The notes under the pieces: generated by a model | What the model was told of the DNA's origin: nothing | Seen by the model: the letters and a program-made list of their open reading frames with translations, nothing else | The model's database searches: none | Position numbers and translations under genes: made by a program | In this document: piece after piece, positions 52,436 through 63,130 of the stretch | How positions within the stretch are numbered: position 1 is the first letter of the stretch | Layout: each line of letters starts with the position of its first letter | From: Prorocentrum cordatum | Lineage: Eukaryota; Sar; Dinophyceae; Prorocentrales; Prorocentraceae | Assembly: GCA_963575745.1 (NCBI GenBank) | Contig: CAUYUJ010012570.1 | Coordinates: forward strand, 192,501 to 256,500 | Direction of reading: 5' to 3' | DNA length: 64,000 bases

Positions 52436-55006
52436 TCACCGCATGGGGCCAAGCGCGTGGTGCGCGAAGACAGCACCAGGGGGGGCATGGGGTTGGGTAA
52501 CGTCGATACACACAGCGGGCCAACGCTCGCGGGCTTCCTGCAACAAAGTGGCCGCCAAGGCCATGCAGAGACCAGACGGGTAGGCTTCAGCCGCAGCGGT
52601 TCCCCAAACATTGTCCCAAGTGAGCCCGCCAAGGGCTGGATGAGGTCTACCATGGTTACACAGGGGGCCTCCAGGCATGGCTTGGAGACGGGTGTCCATG
52701 GCTCGCACGTGCACGCACAACAAGACCGTGGGCTTCAAAACCCTCGCGTCAAAACGGCACTGGTGGATGAGATGCTTCGAAACGCTTTGACGAGCCACAA
52801 GTGCCCTGACTTCGGGGAGGAGCCACACGCTGAGGCACCCTGGCACGTGCGAGCTATGAGCTGGGTGCTCCATTATTGCGGGGACGCCGTGGAGCCACGC
52901 TTCATACAAAAAGGTGACAGACGTGCGAAGAAGCTTGTTCGCAAGTTCCACCTGTAAGCTTTCCCTGCTGGAGATGTGTCCCAACCCCCAGAGGTGCTGA
53001 TCCGAGCGGAGGAGCCTCGGGGGGCGCCTGGCATTGGGAGCAGACCTGTGCCTGGCGACGGACCACGATTCACACGGGGGGCCCATGAGTACGGCCGCAA
53101 TGCGGCCAGACCGCAGCATTTCCAGCCACAGCTGAATGGCCTGGGGGGATGTGAGGTCACCGAACGTGGGGTGATCAACGACGTCAACGCTAAAAACATA
53201 AAGCCGTGTCGGGAATTGCTCCAAGAGGGCTTCCATGTGATGCTGGAGGTCCCCAGGCCTCCGGTGCCCCGAGAAAAGATGGAGCACGAACATGGTGGGC
53301 CTCACAGGGAGCCTGATGGGGTCCCAAACCTGGGCAGCAGGGGGGTCGGGAGGAGGGGCCAAAGGAGGCTGGAGAACTCGCGCTTCCTTCGCAGCTTTGC
53401 GTGAGAAAGGTACCTTGATGGCAATCGGGGGTCCATAACACTGTCGCCAGGCAACGCTGGCATACTGGTCGGGCCTGCCTTGGGCGCGCTTCGCGGCCGC
53501 CTCTTGGCGAGCTTCCTGTTTCGCCGCAGCCAGCTCGTCGGGAGTCGGACGATACGTCGTAGCACGCCACGTCCGCCTGCAAGCAGGCGAGTTGCCTAGA
53601 TGTTTCACAAGCCTACAGATTTGCCCAAAATCTCGAAGGCATATCAGACAGCAGCTCCCGGTGGCCAAGGAAGACGGGGCATCATTAGTCTTGTGTTGTC
53701 TGCCGACATGGGAACTCAGCTGCTGGGCAGACCCCGCCACAAAGCCACACTGATAGCAAACAAACTGGGGGCCAGGGGGCGCAAGAGGAGTGCCCAGCGG
53801 GGTGCCAGCAGCAATCGTTAGGAGCTCTCGTCGCCAAATCTCAAGATGGGCTTGGTCCTGATAGTACGGCCTGGCATGGGCAACTGCAGCAGAGACGCAC
53901 GTGAGAAACCCCTTTGATTGGGTTCGGGCAAACTGGACCCACTCGTGGGCATCTTCGGCCTCTGGAATGCCTTCGTTCCCCGCGTGAAGCCACAGCCAAC
54001 GGAAATCTTCGCGCAAGAGCACAACCCAGCCCAGGGGGTCGTCCCAAGTGAGGTCTGCCAGAATCCTGACAGCGGGAGGGGCCCTGAGCAAAACCCTGAC
54101 CAGGAACCGAAGGCGAGCAACCCTCAGGACAACTTGGGTCGGTAGCCTGGCGACTTGGTGGTACACATGCCAGCTCGAGACAAGCACGTCAGGATTATTG
54201 GTAAGGAGGAGACACAGTGCTGTCCGATATACCGCGAGGTGAGCAGTGTGCACCTGCTGTGCCTGCGCGGCAGTCAGCTTGGTCCATGTGGGCCCCCCAA
54301 AAAACAACACAGATGAGCTGAGGGCTTCCGAAAGGGTAACCTTCGCCTTGAGACTCAGCGCATGCCGTGGTGCAACAGAAACGCGGATGGGCTTGAAGCC
54401 TCCTTCTCCTCCTCCTCCTCCTCCTCCTCCTCCTCCTCCTCCTCCTCCTCCTCCAGTGCTGGAGGCGTGGGCACGGGCCCGAGCGCCACGCGGGTGTCCA
54501 TGCGCTGCCGACGCACCTCGGACCTGCGCGGCTCCCCCTGCTCCTCGGGCGCTCGGCCCCTCCCCCGCCACCCCTGCGCCGTCGCCCGCCGCGCTCGGCA
54601 TCGTGTAACCGATCCCCATCCCCATCCCGGGCCCCACCATCTCTGCTCCGCCTCCTCCTCCTCCTCCTTCCCCCCCTCCTCTTCCTCCCCCTCCTCCTCC
54701 TCCTCCTCCTCCTCCTCCTCCTCCTCCTCCTCCTCCTCCTACACCCCAGTTGGGGATACACCCTTCGAAACCCGACGGGAGCAGCCTTCTATCCCCAACT
54801 GGGGGGGCAGGTCGGCCCGTGGGGCCCAGGCCACGCGAGTGGGGATGGGGATCGGTTGAACGATGCTCCCACGCCGAGGCAGAGGCAAGGGAGGAGATGC
54901 CGATGGGAGACGGACCGTGGTCATCGTCTTCTTCGCGGACGGCTTCATGGTCGCGCGGGTCGGGTGTTCTGCAGCGGGCTCTGCCCCCCAAGGCGTGGCC
55001 AAACAT
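52436..55006 (-). CDS. LINE fragment C: post-RT region, two zinc fingers and a C5-methyltransferase-like domain
   Basis: The frame is open for 856 codons. Residues 1 to about 200 (55,006-54,405) are translated foldback element W and GGA tract, so the LINE part is 5'-truncated and has no RT catalytic motifs. Residues 203-410 resemble the segment after the RT palm (SSVLFFGGPTWTKL, HLAVYRTAL). Two zinc fingers follow: C417-x2-C420-x12-H433-x4-H438, and C453-x2-C456-x12-H469-x6-C476. Residues 575-840 have the order of C5-cytosine methyltransferase motifs: HLFSG (F578; AdoMet-binding motif I), FSVDVVDH (II), FGDLT (III), MGPPCESWS (IV, catalytic Cys645, codon 53,072-53,074), MEHPA (E713, in place of ENV) and a C-terminal TAAAEAYPSGLCMALA resembling motif X. 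The QxRxR motif VIII is not clear. Cytosine methyltransferases carried by dinoflagellate retrotransposons have been published (de Mendoza and colleagues, 2018). Whether this domain belongs to those is open. The frame shows no stop across the conserved part, so decay may be recent. Confidence 0.65.
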   Translation of the reverse strand: MFGHALGGRARCRTPDPRDHEAVREEDDDHGPSPIGISSLASASAWEHRSTDPHPHSRGLGPTGRPAPPVGDRRLLPSGFEGCIPNWGVGGGGGGGGGGGGGGGGGGGRGGGEGGGGGGGAEMVGPGMGMGIGYTMPSAAGDGAGVAGEGPSARGAGGAAQVRGASAAHGHPRGARARAHASSTGGGGGGGGGGGGGGGGEGGFKPIRVSVAPRHALSLKAKVTLSEALSSSVLFFGGPTWTKLTAAQAQQVHTAHLAVYRTALCLLLTNNPDVLVSSWHVYHQVARLPTQVVLRVARLRFLVRVLLRAPPAVRILADLTWDDPLGWVVLLREDFRWLWLHAGNEGIPEAEDAHEWVQFARTQSKGFLTCVSAAVAHARPYYQDQAHLEIWRRELLTIAAGTPLGTPLAPPGPQFVCYQCGFVAGSAQQLSSHVGRQHKTNDAPSSLATGSCCLICLRDFGQICRLVKHLGNSPACRRTWRATTYRPTPDELAAAKQEARQEAAAKRAQGRPDQYASVAWRQCYGPPIAIKVPFSRKAAKEARVLQPPLAPPPDPPAAQVWDPIRLPVRPTMFVLHLFSGHRRPGDLQHHMEALLEQFPTRLYVFSVDVVDHPTFGDLTSPQAIQLWLEMLRSGRIAAVLMGPPCESWSVARHRSAPNARRPPRLLRSDQHLWGLGHISSRESLQVELANKLLRTSVTFLYEAWLHGVPAIMEHPAHSSHVPGCLSVWLLPEVRALVARQSVSKHLIHQCRFDARVLKPTVLLCVHVRAMDTRLQAMPGGPLCNHGRPHPALGGLTWDNVWGTAAAEAYPSGLCMALAATLLQEARERWPAVCIDVTQPHAPPGAVFAHHALGPMR
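54404..54452. repeat. (TCC)n tract at the 5' edge of LINE C
   Basis: About 50 bp of perfect TCC, read as poly-Gly in the minus-strand frame. Confidence 0.95.
54598..54866. mobile_element. Foldback element W with TCC in the loop
   Basis: Outer arms GCATCGT..AACCGATCCCCATCCCCA (54,598-54,624 and inverted 54,840-54,866; 18 bp perfect, 27 bp with two changes). An inner perfect 15-bp pair CCCCAGTTGGGGATA lies at 54,744-54,758 and 54,790-54,804. A TCC array (54,650-54,740) lies in the loop. Confidence 0.8.
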
Positions 55007-55284
55007 GAATTTCTGGTTCTTGGGCCAGACAGGTGGTCAGTCTCAGGTGGCCGTTTTCGGGCTCTGGGGCTGTCAGGAAGACCAGGCGGGACGGATGCCG
55101 CGTTGAGAAGCGCAGTGCCGGACGCCTGGGGATGGTCAATGGGGCAGACGTGAATGGCGTACCGCTGCAAGTGGTCCCGCTCCCCCCCTCGCCCACTCCT
55201 GGGGGAGAGAGGGAGGGGGACACCTTTAGGCTGCAGCTCATGTATGGAGGCCGACGTGAGCACTGGCGATTCTCCGGCCTCCTC
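54867..55284. other. No gene recognised
   Basis: Unique sequence. No motifs. Confidence 0.5.
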
Positions 55285-55750
55285 TTGCCCAAACTGGGTA
55301 GCGCCGCGCACAGTCGTTTCAAACATCTAAGAGCTTCACAGAATGAGGGTGGCTCCTTTTCAAAGGTGGTTCTCGCTTCATCGCCACGCACACTCGTTTC
55401 ACGAGTGCCCCTGGTTTTCACAAGTGTCCCTGCTTTTCTTTCGCACCAAATATCATGGTTTGGAGGGACTCAGGGTTGTCAGGGCGCAGCAGTCACGATG
55501 ATTCGCGGTGCTGAAGTCCCAGGCATGGTGCTCGGGCACCTGAATCAGGGTCATCGAGACGCAACACTGAGGTTGATTTGTGGCGCTGGAGTTCCTAGGC
55601 TAATGTTTTGGCACCCTTCAGGATCTTCAAACGGTTGCCTCCCTTCTGAGCATTTCCCTTAGTGGAAATGAATCCATGTAGGGGCCTATGAAGAGGGAGC
55701 TTGGAAGGGGGGGTTATCTCAACATCGTTGATGACTCGTGGGTTACACTG
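55285..55750 (-). mobile_element. Repeat family X, copy 2 (inverted)
   Basis: Read on the minus strand from the GGA tract at 55,756: ACCAGTGTAACCC, ATCAACGATGTTG, CCTCTTCATAGGCCCCTACA, CAACCGTTTGAAGATCCTGA, and ending in GAGTGTGCGTGGCG..GCGAGAACCAC units. Same order as copy 1 at 2,930. Confidence 0.85.
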
Positions 55751-55786
55751 GTCCCCTCCTCCTCTTCCTCCCCGGCGGCGCCAGCT

Positions 55787-55913
55787 ATACGCCTACACTG
55801 GTCCTGGACGCCGATCCTGCGCTGGGGATCGGTGTGCACGCCCTCCTTGCCGGGCCAGGAGGGCGTAGTTTAACCGATCCTCGGCGCAAGGTGGGCCCGG
55901 CCAAGATCGGTGC
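55787..55913. mobile_element. Foldback element P, copy 2 (diverged)
   Basis: CTATACGCCTACACTGGTCC .. GGGGATCGGTGTGCACGCCC .. AGGAGGGCGTAGTTTAACCG .. AAGATCGGTG follows P copy 1 in layout, with weaker arms. Confidence 0.75.
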
Positions 55914-56099
55914 ATGTGCACATCGGCATGAATCAAATAACCCCGACCTGTGGATAGTCATCATACCCCCCTTCCCATTTGAGAGTTGACTCTCCCGGGC
56001 CAATGCAGGTTTGGTCAGGGAAGACAGGCGGCAAGGCCGAATTTGATTATCGCAGGAAAAAATGCAAATCGAAGTTGCTTCTTCTTATGGTGAGTTGCA

Positions 56100-57820
56100 A
56101 GGAGTCATCAGGATTCCGATTGATTTCTTCGGGGGTCTTGTGGATGCCTTCGGGAATCCCATGGATGTCCTAAGGATTCCTATGGATTTCCGGAGGAATT
56201 CTATTTTTGCCCTAAGGAAGCTTATGAGTGCCCTACGGGGTCTTTAGGCACCCGTTATGGAATTCATTAGGAGTGCTGCGCATGTCCTGCGGGATCGTAT
56301 GGATTTCTTAAGGAATTGCAGAGATTGCCTTCGGAAACCAATCGGATTCTGGAAGGAATCTATAGGAGTCCTCCGGAAATTCATATGGTTCTTTAGGAAA
56401 TCCATAGGGGGTCCTTAGGACATCCATAGGAGTCCTTAGGACATCCATCGGAAAGCCATAGCATCCTTGAAGGAATCTATAGGAATCCGTTTGGGAATCC
56501 ATCGGGTTCCTTATGAGATCCATGGGATCCCTCCGGACATCCAGACGATTCCTTCGGAACTCATCTGGCTCCTAAAAAGTACATCTGATTCATTCAGAAA
56601 AGCAGAGGAGACCTTAGGAAATCCTTAAGCTCTCGAAGACAATTCATAGGTTCCTTTGACATGTGCCAGATCCCTGGAGATATCCATAGATAGGACTCCT
56701 TTGGGAACCTATAGGGCTCTTGGCGACATCCATAGGATTCGTTTGGAAATCAATTGGTATCCTTAAGACACCAATGGCATTCCTTACGACAGCCATAGAA
56801 GCCTTTTCGGAAATCCATAGGATTCCTAGGGACATTCATTGGATTCCGAAAGACATCTCTTGGATCCCGTAGAAAATCCATTGGATTCTTTTAGACATCC
56901 ATAGGATTCCTTCACACACCCAGTGGGACCCTGAAGAAAACAGTTGGATGCCTTAGGCAACCCATAAGGTTCCTTAGAATTTCCATATGATTCCAGACGA
57001 AATCTATAAGATGCATTGGGGAATATATCGTACTCGTTCGGAAATCTTCAGAATTCGTAGAGAAATCCATTGGGTCTCTTAGGACATCCATCGGGTACCT
57101 TGGAAAATCCATCGGACTCCTTCGAGCGTCAATTATAATCCCTAGGAACTCCGTAGGAGCCCTCAGTCAATCTATATGATGCGGGAGGAAATCCATCGGA
57201 TTCTTGATGCAACCCATAGCATCCCTCAGGAAATCCAGGTGTTCCTTTTTTTGGAAGTCTACAGCCATCTGTTTGGACATCCATCGGATTCCTTAGGACA
57301 TCCGTTCGAGTCCTTTGGCAACCCATACGATTCCTAAGGAAATCACCCAGATTCCTTAGGGAATCTATAGGGATCAGTAGACAAGCTTGCGGACCTCTTT
57401 GGGCAGCCATAGAAGTCCTTAGGCAACCCATCGGAGTCCGAAGGAAATCCGTAATGAGTGCTACGGATCCCCATCGGATTATGATGGAATTCCTTCGGGG
57501 CTTTTTTTGATTTCCAAAGGAGTTTTATGGATGCCATCATTTTTGGTTCCCTAGGGAACCACATAGATTCTTCAAGGAGCCCGATCGGGATTCAAAGGAA
57601 CCCGACGGAATTTCTCAAGAATGCGATGGATGTCCTGAAGATGTCGATTGGTGTCCGCAGGAACCTCATGGATTCCCATCGGATTTCGATTGTTTTCGTG
57701 AGGCATCCTATGGATTTCCTACGGAATCGGATGGGTATCCTAAGGAACCCTGTGGAAGTCCATCGGGTTCCTATGGACTCCCGACGGACCCCTATGGATG
57801 TTCAATTGTTCTTCTAAGCG
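56100..57820. repeat. 1.7-kb degenerate ATCCATAGGATTCCTT array
   Basis: About 55 units with a 30-33 bp period made of two half-units, GGA(A/C)ATCCATAGGATTCCTT. The first third is in GGATTCCTATGGAT orientation, the middle is inverted relative to it, and the end (from about 57,520) returns. Frames give MDVLRNPMDF-type peptides. Confidence 0.9.
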
Positions 57821-58489
57821 TTCAGGACCATCTTGAGCATCACCATCGTAACCATCTTTACCATTATGCTGAGCTTCCCGGGAAAACGTTTATTCTCCCG
57901 CTTGGGTCCCGAGCTTTCTTTTCCCAAGGGGGTTACTATGTGGAACCGAGGTCTAGGAGACCGACTGCAGAATTGATGTACCCCAAATTTGATGTTTGTT
58001 CGTCTGGTCTACGACAAATGCGTGGCATGGCTCGTAGATCTACGAAAATGTTACGTTTTTTTTTGTCCGTCGTAGGTTCAGTTTTCCGGGGGGTCAATTC
58101 TGTGGCCGATCTCTTGGTCGAATGAAAGGCAGGTGCCCTCTCATGGGGGAGACGCATCCCCGGCCCTTGGAGTTGTTCCTCTCCAGGACCAGTCCCCCAT
58201 CGCAGGTCAAATCTTGATGGCCCCGATGCCCGTGGAGGGCCCTGGGGGGGCCCGAGGACGGCGAAAGAGTGAGAATCTTTAATTCAAGGGCATACAGAAC
58301 GCCCCTACCCTGGTTTACGAGGCGCTGTGCACTGAAACTCTTGTGGGCTAACAGAGTAAACCCTGCGTGGTGTGCGGCGTCTCGGCAGCTCTCTAGGCTC
58401 TGGGGGTTCCCAGGAGGTTTACAGACCACGCACTTGTAACCCAGGGTAGGGTCGTTTTGTCATCCCTCAATTAATCGCATCAGATCGCC
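57821..58489. other. No gene recognised
   Basis: Unique sequence with short frames on both strands. No motif. Confidence 0.5.
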
Positions 58490-58974
58490 GTTCCTGGAAC
58501 TTCAACGCCGCGAACAAACGTGACCGTTGCGTCCTGACAACCCTCAATCGCGCCAGTACACCATCCCTGGGACGTCGAGGCCACATACGAATCCTTGGAA
58601 CATTGTCGAATGTATAAAACGCGCGCTAAGGCGAGAGCCACATTTTGAAAAGGATCTTCCCTCCATTCTCGAGTTTGGTCCCAACTTATGAATACATGTG
58701 CGCGGCGTTGAGGCGAGATCCACATGGGGAAAACGTGCCATCATTCACCGTCCATGACGCTGATAAAAACTTTCAGGACGAGCGTGCGTGGCGCTAGGGC
58801 TAAGGCGAGGGCCACATTTTTTCGAAAACGTGCCGCACTCCAACCTTGAAGCTGCTGCAAATAACACGCCTCAGGATCACCCCTGGTTATTAGGTCTCAG
58901 GCGAAACGCCTGACCCGACATGCGTACACGTCGGGGGTTGCGACGGGGGAGTCAGTCATAAGGGAGAGGGATGG
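58490..58974 (+). mobile_element. Repeat family X, copy 3 (tail part)
   Basis: TGGAACTTCAACGCCGCGAA .. three units with GCGCTAAGGCGAGAGCCACA .. TCAGGCGAAACGCC .. ending at the GGA tract at 58,974, as copy 1 ends at a GGA tract at 3,955. The head is missing. Confidence 0.8.
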
Positions 58975-59258
58975 ATGAGGAGGAGGAGGAGGAGGATCAG
59001 GAGGAGGAGGAGAGGGAGGAGGAGAAGAAGGAGGAACGGAGGGGGAGGAGGAGGAGGAGGAGGAGGAGGAGGAGGAAACGGGTAGTCGATGAGGAGGAGG
59101 AGCCCAGGGGCCAGGTGGACGAGGACCCCGAGAAGCCCGAGCCGGCCCCTGCGGCGGAGCCCGACGTCGCGCCGGCCGCCCCGCGGAGGACAGGCATGAT
59201 GGGGCTGTCCGACCTGAAGAAGGATGGCCAGGGGAGGGTCGGGGCGGGCGAGAGGGCG
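58975..59258. repeat. GGA tract and flank
   Basis: GGA/GAG repeats to about 59,105, then GC-rich sequence. A plus frame starting at 58,971 has an acidic, Pro/Ala-rich tail, but nothing is recognised. Confidence 0.85.
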
Positions 59259-59282
59259 AAACCCTAAACCCTAAACCCTAAA
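59259..59282 (+). repeat. Interstitial telomere-type repeat (AAACCCT)3
   Basis: Three perfect AAACCCT units plus AAA. This is the plant-type telomere repeat that also caps dinoflagellate chromosomes. It is too short to be a chromosome end. Confidence 0.9.
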
Positions 59283-59664
59283 GGAGTGGATACCCAGACC
59301 GGGTGTTGGATCCTGGCGTCGCAAATGGTGCGCAACGGGCGATGTTACTTACTTTGTTGGTGGGGCCCCGCGACCTTCACGGATGGATCCAGCTCGACAA
59401 GCGTTGCAGAAAGATGGGGTCAAGGGTTTTGGTCACGTATTCTACGATGTTGCATATTTTCTGTGACGTCTGATCCCGTTGCTCTTCGCGGCGTGGACAC
59501 ATCAAGACAGGAGTTGAGTTTGCTATTTTCAGACTCTGGGGGCCCTCGCCAGGTCCCCGCTCAGCCAGAACAAATAATCCGGATGAGATGCTGGTACCCA
59601 GCAAAGGGGTCAAGATTTCACGGGTCCAGGTCTTACAACGAAAGCACGACGTCGGGGGGGCTTG
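59283..59664. other. No gene recognised
   Basis: Unique sequence between the telomere-type repeat and the GAT array. Confidence 0.5.
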
Positions 59665-60165
59665 GGCGATGGATAATGATGATGATGATAATACTCATGG
59701 TTATGCTGCTGCTGCTGATGATGATGGTGGTAATGATGATAATTGATGTTGACGATGATGACGTTTATGATGCTGCTGTTGCTGATGGTGATGATGACTG
59801 TCATGACGATGCTGATGATCATGATTATGATGATGGCGATGCTGGTGCTGATGCTGCGAGTGGGGATGCTGATACTGATGATGATGGCCATGACGATGGT
59901 GATGGGGATGATGTTGATAATGATGATGATGATGAGGATGAGGATGAGGATGAGGATGAGGATGATGATGACGATGATGAACATGATCATGGTCATGATC
60001 ATGGTCATGGTGTTAATGGTGGTAGTGATGACGGTGATGATGCTGACGACGACGATGACGATGCCGATGGTGATGATGATGCTGATGATGATGGTGATGA
60101 TGATGACGATTATGATGATGATGGTGAAAATGGTGATGATACGGGTGATGATGATGATGATGATT

Positions 60166-60215
<50 letters not shown>

Positions 60216-60395
60216 CCTGATCATGGTAATGGTCATGTTTAGGGTCAGGGTGAAGGTTACACTGACAATGATGGCAATGCTGATGTTGACGGTGACGGTG
60301 ACGATGACGATGATTTTGATGAGGGTGTTAACGATGACGATGACGATGACGATGACGACGACTGTCATCGTCATCGCCATCGTCATCGGGGAGAT
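59665..60395. repeat. Degenerate (GAT)n array, 0.73 kb
   Basis: Same type as 24,076-25,535: GATGATGATGGTGATGATGC with a perfect (GAT)n core at 60,165-60,213. Asp-rich and Met/Ile-rich frames are artefacts. Confidence 0.9.
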
Positions 60396-60480
60396 ACCAG
60401 GCGGGGCTAGAACCAGGATAAATCGTTCCAGAGCTTCGCGAAGCACTCTCAGAGCGCGTTCTGGTGCGCTCTCGAACGAC
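60396..60480. repeat. Short repeat C, copy 2
   Basis: GGCGGGGCTAGAACCAGGATAA then TCGTTCCAGAGC and GCACTCTCAGAGCGCGTTCT, like 16,000-16,085. Confidence 0.6.
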
Positions 60481-60756
60481 CGCGGGCGCTCGATGATGTC
60501 GGTCCTCGGAGAGCCCCGATCTGTTCCGATGTTGCCCCTGGTCAGGAGGAAAAGGCCGATGCAAAAGAGGAAAGAGGCTGGGGGCCGATGTATGTCCACC
60601 GCTCTACCCGCGTACCTTGTGCCTTACCAGGTTGTTTGTTGGGGTGTCCGGAGCCTTGAGACAGGGGATCATGCAAACAGGGGTCAGCCAGAGCGCCAGT
60701 TCTCGCAGCATCTTGCAGAGCCAGGGCCACGTTCCCCCTGTTTCGATTGCCGGACC

Positions 60757-60845
60757 CTGTAGGGTCCTGCAGGATCCTGGAGGATCCTGCATAGCCCGAC
60801 TGGCCCGGGTTTGCATTGACCCGGGTCAGTGCGTCCCCGTGGGTG
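60757..60845 (+). repeat. Repeat J, copy 2
   Basis: TGCAGGATCCTGGAGGATCC .. AGCCCGACTGGCCCGGGT .. ACCCGGGTCAGTGCGTCCCC. Matches 37,812-37,900. Confidence 0.75.
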
Positions 60846-61590
60846 GTGTGCAAACATCGTGTGCCCAGGGGATGCCATTTTTGTTCACACACACACACAC
60901 ACACACACACTTTTTTCCGGTCGGCAGCTAGGCAGAGTCACTTCGCTGGCGATAGGGCGTTGGTAGGTCGTACGAAACGCGAATAGAGTCACCATGCAGG
61001 CCACACACACACGCACACACACACACACCGCTCCGCGGTCTTGTGCCAGACACGCTTGTTTGTGTGTGGGGGCTGGCACAAAGATCGCGCCCCCAAAAGA
61101 GAGAGAGAGAGAGAGAAACAACAAAAAAAGAGAAAGAGAAAGAGGGATAGAGAGAGATGGAAGAGGGTGGATATGGGACTATCCGACCCCAAGCGGCTGT
61201 CTCTGTTTGTCCGCTTTCGTCGCCTGCGATGGAGATCCACATTGAGGGCCGTGCGACTCAAGAAGGCCGGCCTCATGAGGGGGAAGAGTGAGTTGTGGAG
61301 GAGGAGGAGGAGGAGGAGGAGGAGGAGGGGGAGGAGGAGGAGGAGGAGGAGGAAGAGAGGGAGCAGGAACGCTGGGCATGATGAGGAAGGAGGAGAATAA
61401 TAATCTGCAGCAGAAGGAAGACGATCATGATGACAAGGGAAAGAAGAGAGTAGAAGGAGGATGAGGAGGAGGAGGAGGAAGAGGAGGAGGAGGAGGAGAA
61501 GGAGGAAGGGAAGCATGGAGGGAGAGAGCTAGGAGGGAGCAGGAGCACGAGGAGGGCGAAGGCTCAGGAAAAGGGAGCAACAGGCGGCGG
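60846..61590. repeat. (CA)n, (GA)n and (GGA)n runs; no gene
   Basis: CA at 60,889-60,910 and 61,000-61,028, GA at 61,099-61,165, GGA at 61,297-61,355 and 61,460-61,505. Confidence 0.9.
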
Positions 61591-62132
61591 AGCAACAGGA
61601 TGAAGCTAACCAGGATGAGGCTGCCCGGCCGGCCTCACGATGGGCGGCCTTGTCGCTGTCGACGTCGACGTCGCCGTCGCATGATGCAGCGTTCCGATCT
61701 AAAGGAGGACGAGTTGTGGACAGAGTGATAAGGGAAGATGGGGCCAGAGGAGGAGGAGGAGGAGGAGGAGGACGGTCGAGGAGATGGCATGGCAGGAGTG
61801 AGGTGGAAGGAAACGAAGGCATAGACGGGCCTCGCCTCCCGCGGGATGGCCGGGCAGAGCGGCGCTGCTCCTCTCCCCAACGCAGGTCATCGTCGTCGTC
61901 GCCGTCGTCGTCCTCTTGCTCCTCATCCCCTTGCTCCTCATCCCCTCGCCTTCCCGCCCGCTTCCATCTCGTCGTCGCCCTCGCCCCCCTCCTCGTCGTT
62001 GGGCCCGACGGCCGACGTCGTGGCATCTTCGTGGCACGGCTCCCCCAAACTCTCGGGCTAGATCCCAGGAATGGGTCTCCCGCTCCCCGCCGTTGCTCGA
62101 CGATCCCCGAGGCTCCAGACTTCTCGTGGCCC
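61591..62132. other. No gene recognised
   Basis: GTCGACGTCGACGTCGCC run at about 61,657 and a GGA run at 61,749-61,772. Frames without motifs. Confidence 0.55.
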
Positions 62133-62304
62133 AGCTTGATGGGCGTATTTTCCACCACCACCACCACAATTTGGAGGGGGAGGGGGTCCTCCTCCTCCTC
62201 CTCCTCCTCCTCCTCCTCGTCCTCCTCCTCGTCCTCCTCCTCGCCCTCCTCCTTCCCCCCTCCAACTTATAGTGGTGGTGGTGGAAAACAAGCCCATCAC
62301 AGCT
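62133..62304. mobile_element. Foldback element Q with TCC in the loop
   Basis: Arms AGCTTGATGGGCGTATTTTC + CACCACCACCACCA .. TTGGAGGGGG and the inverted copy ending AAACAAGCCCATCACAGCT, about 50 bp each. The loop is a TCC array (62,190-62,260). Confidence 0.85.
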
Positions 62305-62374
62305 CAAGAGGAGTTACCGATGCTCACGACGTCTCTCGCGTGACGCCGGGACGTCTGGGGCCTCGAACAGTACA

Positions 62375-62520
62375 CGCAGCACCCCGCAGTCGCGGAGAAG
62401 GATTCGGTGGCGGGTGCCGGGTGGGTCGCGTGTGCTTGGCGGGTGTGTCGCGGGGTGGGTCGCGGGGTGGGTCGCGGGTTGGGTCGCGGGGTGGGTCGCG
62501 TGTGGGTGGGTTGGTGGGGG
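62375..62520. repeat. GGGTGGGTCGCG minisatellite
   Basis: About ten units of the reverse complement of the 1,528-1,750 repeat. Confidence 0.85.
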
Positions 62521-62589
62521 GGGATCGCAGGCGACTGACTGCGACAGCAGCAGCAGCAATCGTTTTAATACTGTTTGCTCTTGTCTTCT

Positions 62590-62790
62590 CGCGTGTCACT
62601 CAGCATGTCTATCCCAAACCTTCGATGCCCGCCCTCTTCGTCTTCGATTGCGGACCCCCTTAGGGGCATAACTTCTTTACCTGCCACGTGTACTTAGCGC
62701 AGCCCCTAAAACAGCAGAAAGGAGGGAGGAGGGAAGGGGCAAAGGGGAGGGAGAAGGATAGAGGACGAGAGATATTATCAGGAGGGGGTC
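62590..62790 (+). repeat. Repeat K, copy 1
   Basis: CCTCTTCGTCTTCGATTGCG .. CCCCCTTAGGGGC .. TTACCTGCCACGTGTACTTA .. then purine-rich AGGAGGG sequence. Second copy at 63,320-63,510. Contains a CCCCTTAGGGG hairpin. Confidence 0.8.
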
Positions 62791-62916
62791 AGGAGCAGGA
62801 AATAAGCGGCAGAACCAGACGGGCCGGTCGGCCGGGCGGACCCTAGCGTGCGAGTCGGGCGGGCGGGGCTAGACGGCCCGGTCGAGCGGGCGGGTCGCTG
62901 AAGCGTCAGTCTTGCA

Positions 62917-63130
62917 TGAATCGCGAGGAAGTCTCGAGCGATAGCGCGATTCCCAAGTATATATTGTAGGGAAATCCAGAGTGGGAGCTGATTCCTGAGT
63001 GTCGATGGCGCGGCGTCTTAATACATTGCGAGGAGGTCCTATGCGAGAGCGCGATATTTGAGTAAATTGTGAGGGGGTCCCGCGCGAGAGCGCGACTTTG
63101 AATGAATTGTGATGAAGTGTCAGGCGGGAG
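62917..63130. repeat. Tandem repeat of about 43-58 bp, five units
   Basis: Units with ATTG(C/T)GAGGA(A/G)GTC .. GCGAGAGCGCGA .. TTTGA. The internal GCGCGAGAGCGCG is palindromic. Confidence 0.75.
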
